DNA from: Competibacteraceae bacterium UBA2792
GTDB taxonomy: Bacteria > Pseudomonadota > Gammaproteobacteria > Competibacterales > Competibacteraceae
Reading direction: 5' to 3'
Assembly: GCA_002352125.1 (NCBI GenBank)
Contig: DEHU01000033.1
Span: 176 to 6,651, forward strand
Length of the DNA: 6,476 nt
Below are positions 4,941-6,476 of the stretch, piece by piece. The stretch's first letter is position 1. Each line of letters starts with the position of its first letter. A program made the translations under genes and the position numbers. The notes under the pieces are model-generated. The model ran no database searches, was not told where the DNA came from, and was given only the letters and a program-made list of their open reading frames with translations.

Positions 4941-6476
4941 TCAGACGAGCGGCGGGTGGATGTAATGCTGCAACGCTGCCAGAAATATCCCCTTGCGGAT
5001 GGGTTTGGTCAGGTGGCCGTTGCAGCCAGCGTCTAGGCTCCGTTGCTCGTCTTCCTTCAAGGCGTTGGCGGTCAGCGCGATGATGGGTACCGGCGGATAA
5101 TCCTGCTCGCGTTCCCATTGGCGAATCAGTCTGGTGGCCGTGTAACCGTCCATGACCGGCATTTGTATGTCCATCAAAACCAGATCGTAGCGGCCTTGTT
5201 TGAACAGATCGACCGCCACCGCGCCGTTTTCCGCCACCTCCAACTGGTGTGGTGTCTGTTTGAGATAGGCGCGGATCAGCGTGACGTTGTCCTTGGCATC
5301 GTCGGCCATCAGGATGGATAAACCAGCCTGTTCCGGGTGCCCGGTCAAGAAGCCGCTGATGCGGGAGCGCGTCCCCTGACCGATGCGCGGGTAACTGCGG
5401 GCGTAACCGAGCAGCCGGTGAACCGCTTCCCATAAAACTTGCCGTTTGATCGGTTTCATCAAGCAGGCGATGCGCCCCTTGGCCGCTTCCGCCTTTTCGT
5501 AGCAGCGCCGCTCGCCCATGCTGAGCAACACGACGGGCAAGTTCGAATAACCGGGTTCCTTTTCTAGCGCATTCAGCAGATCCGAGCCATTTCCATCCAG
5601 CATTTGCGAATCCAGCAACAGTATTTGGTAGGGTTGGCCGTCGGCGTGCCGATCCCGCAAAGCGGCCATTGCGGTTTCGATGGTTTCGGCTTGATCGACC
5701 TGCGCCCCGCTCAGACCGAGCAGCTCGGCCGCGATCTGGCGATTGATCGCCACATCGTCCACCACCAGTACCCGCCAGCCGCTCAGTTGAGGAGGGGCGA
5801 GCGGTTTCGCCGCGATGCCGGGCGATGCCGTGCCTAGCTTGACCGTGAAATAAAACGTGCTGCCTTGGCCGGGCTGGCTTTCCAGCCAAACGCGACCATC
5901 CATCATTTCGACCAATCGCCGGCTGATGGCCAACCCTAAGCCGGTACCGCCGTATTTTCGGTTGATCGAGCCATCGGCTTGGGTAAATGCTTTGAACACC
6001 GAAGCCTGTTTTTCGGGGGCGATGCCGATGCCCGTATCGCTGACGGCAAAGCATAGATGGCCGGGAACCGGAGAATCGGGGTCGTTTTCGACCGCGACGA
6101 TCACTTGGCCGCGTTCGGTAAATTTGATGGCGTTGCCGGTCAGATTGGTGAGCACTTGTTGCAATCGATGGGCGTCGCCTTCGACCATGACCGGAACGTT
6201 TGGATCGATCCGGAGGATCAGTTCAAGCCCCTTCTTCATTGCCCGCATCGCCATCAAGTCGATCTGTTTGTTCAACAAATTTTCCAGATCGAAACTTTCG
6301 TGGTTGAGGATCAGCTTATCGGCTTCGATTTTTGACAGGTCGAGAATGTCCTCGATCAGAACCAGCAAATTCTCGCCGGCATTTTTAAACACTTCGAGGT
6401 AGTTGCGCTGTTCTTGTGTTAGCTTGGTTTCGGCCAGCAGATCGGCCATGCCGATGATCGCGTTCATCGGCGTGCG
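4941..6476 (-). CDS. Hybrid sensor histidine kinase with two receiver domains (N-terminal part off window)
   Basis: A two-component signalling enzyme that autophosphorylates on histidine and passes phosphate to aspartates. The frame is open to the right edge and starts in the window with Arg-Thr-Pro just before MNAIIGMADLL, i.e. the end of the H-box; the phospho-accepting His lies just outside. Counting that Met as 1: the rest of the HisKA helices (to about 52); the ATPase domain (about 95-212) with N-box RLQQVLTNLTGNAIKF, G1 DTGIGI (144-149), F-box VFKAFTQAD and G2 GGTGLGLA (173-180); receiver 1 (231-352) with D237/D238, phospho-site D286 and K338; receiver 2 (384-503) with D389/D390, D433, T466 and K488. 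Both receivers keep their key residues, though receiver 1 has Ser (S316) at the switch Thr position. It ends right after receiver 2 with no HPt domain, so the phosphate must go to a separate HPt protein or stay regulatory. The sensor part is unseen, so the signal is unknown. Stop TGA at 4941-4943, 23 bases from the converging depolymerase stop. Confidence 0.95.
   Translation of the reverse strand, partial: RTPMNAIIGMADLLAETKLTQEQRNYLEVFKNAGENLLVLIEDILDLSKIEADKLILNHESFDLENLLNKQIDLMAMRAMKKGLELILRIDPNVPVMVEGDAHRLQQVLTNLTGNAIKFTERGQVIVAVENDPDSPVPGHLCFAVSDTGIGIAPEKQASVFKAFTQADGSINRKYGGTGLGLAISRRLVEMMDGRVWLESQPGQGSTFYFTVKLGTASPGIAAKPLAPPQLSGWRVLVVDDVAINRQIAAELLGLSGAQVDQAETIETAMAALRDRHADGQPYQILLLDSQMLDGNGSDLLNALEKEPGYSNLPVVLLSMGERRCYEKAEAAKGRIACLMKPIKRQVLWEAVHRLLGYARSYPRIGQGTRSRISGFLTGHPEQAGLSILMADDAKDNVTLIRAYLKQTPHQLEVAENGAVAVDLFKQGRYDLVLMDIQMPVMDGYTATRLIRQWEREQDYPPVPIIALTANALKEDEQRSLDAGCNGHLTKPIRKGIFLAALQHYIHPPLV

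Noticed and set aside
4762..6054. A 430-codon minus-strand open frame overlapping the kinase
   Set aside because: It is another frame of the kinase gene; the product is Arg-rich and lacks domains, while the chosen frame shows every kinase and receiver motif.
1..6476. CRISPR array, given the presence of cas6
   Set aside because: No regularly spaced repeats of 25-40 bases are seen anywhere in the window.

Overview
The window looks like GC-rich Proteobacterial (Pseudomonadota) DNA. A gammaproteobacterium is my best guess, but no marker gene settles it. The evidence is a BarA-like hybrid histidine kinase, a ChrR-type cupin protein and a polyhydroxyalkanoate-depolymerase-family esterase. Four protein genes are supported. 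Two of them run off the window edges. No rRNA, tRNA, CRISPR array or insertion sequence was seen.

Layout: (1) 1-753, minus: the N-terminal 251 residues of a Cas6-type CRISPR RNA-processing endoribonuclease, cut by the left edge. It reads leftwards, so any CRISPR-Cas locus it belongs to lies outside the window. (2) 960-1646, minus: a complete 228-residue double-cupin protein of the ChrR type, whose second cupin has lost its histidine ligands. (3) 1647-2343: about 700 bases with no convincing gene. It holds a compound stem-loop, a possible frameshifted coding relic, and an AT-rich stretch with an inverted repeat just before the next gene. (4) 2344-4917, plus: one very long reading frame. It joins an unrecognised N-terminal module that may be DNA-binding, an alpha/beta-hydrolase of the PHB depolymerase family, a two-unit repeat and a C-terminal beta-rich domain. 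A strong internal Shine-Dalgarno sequence (AGGAGG) and ATG sit exactly where stand-alone depolymerases would be expected to begin, so the locus may make two proteins. (5) 4941-6476, minus: a hybrid sensor histidine kinase with two receiver domains, cut by the right edge just after its phospho-accepting histidine. It converges on the depolymerase gene with 23 bases between the stop codons.

The genes do not form one obvious pathway. The cupin and cas6 genes point the same way but are 206 bases apart. The depolymerase stands alone between genes on the other strand. The kinase is clearly less GC-rich than the rest. The most unusual item is the depolymerase fusion with its internal start; the flanking genes are recognisable families.
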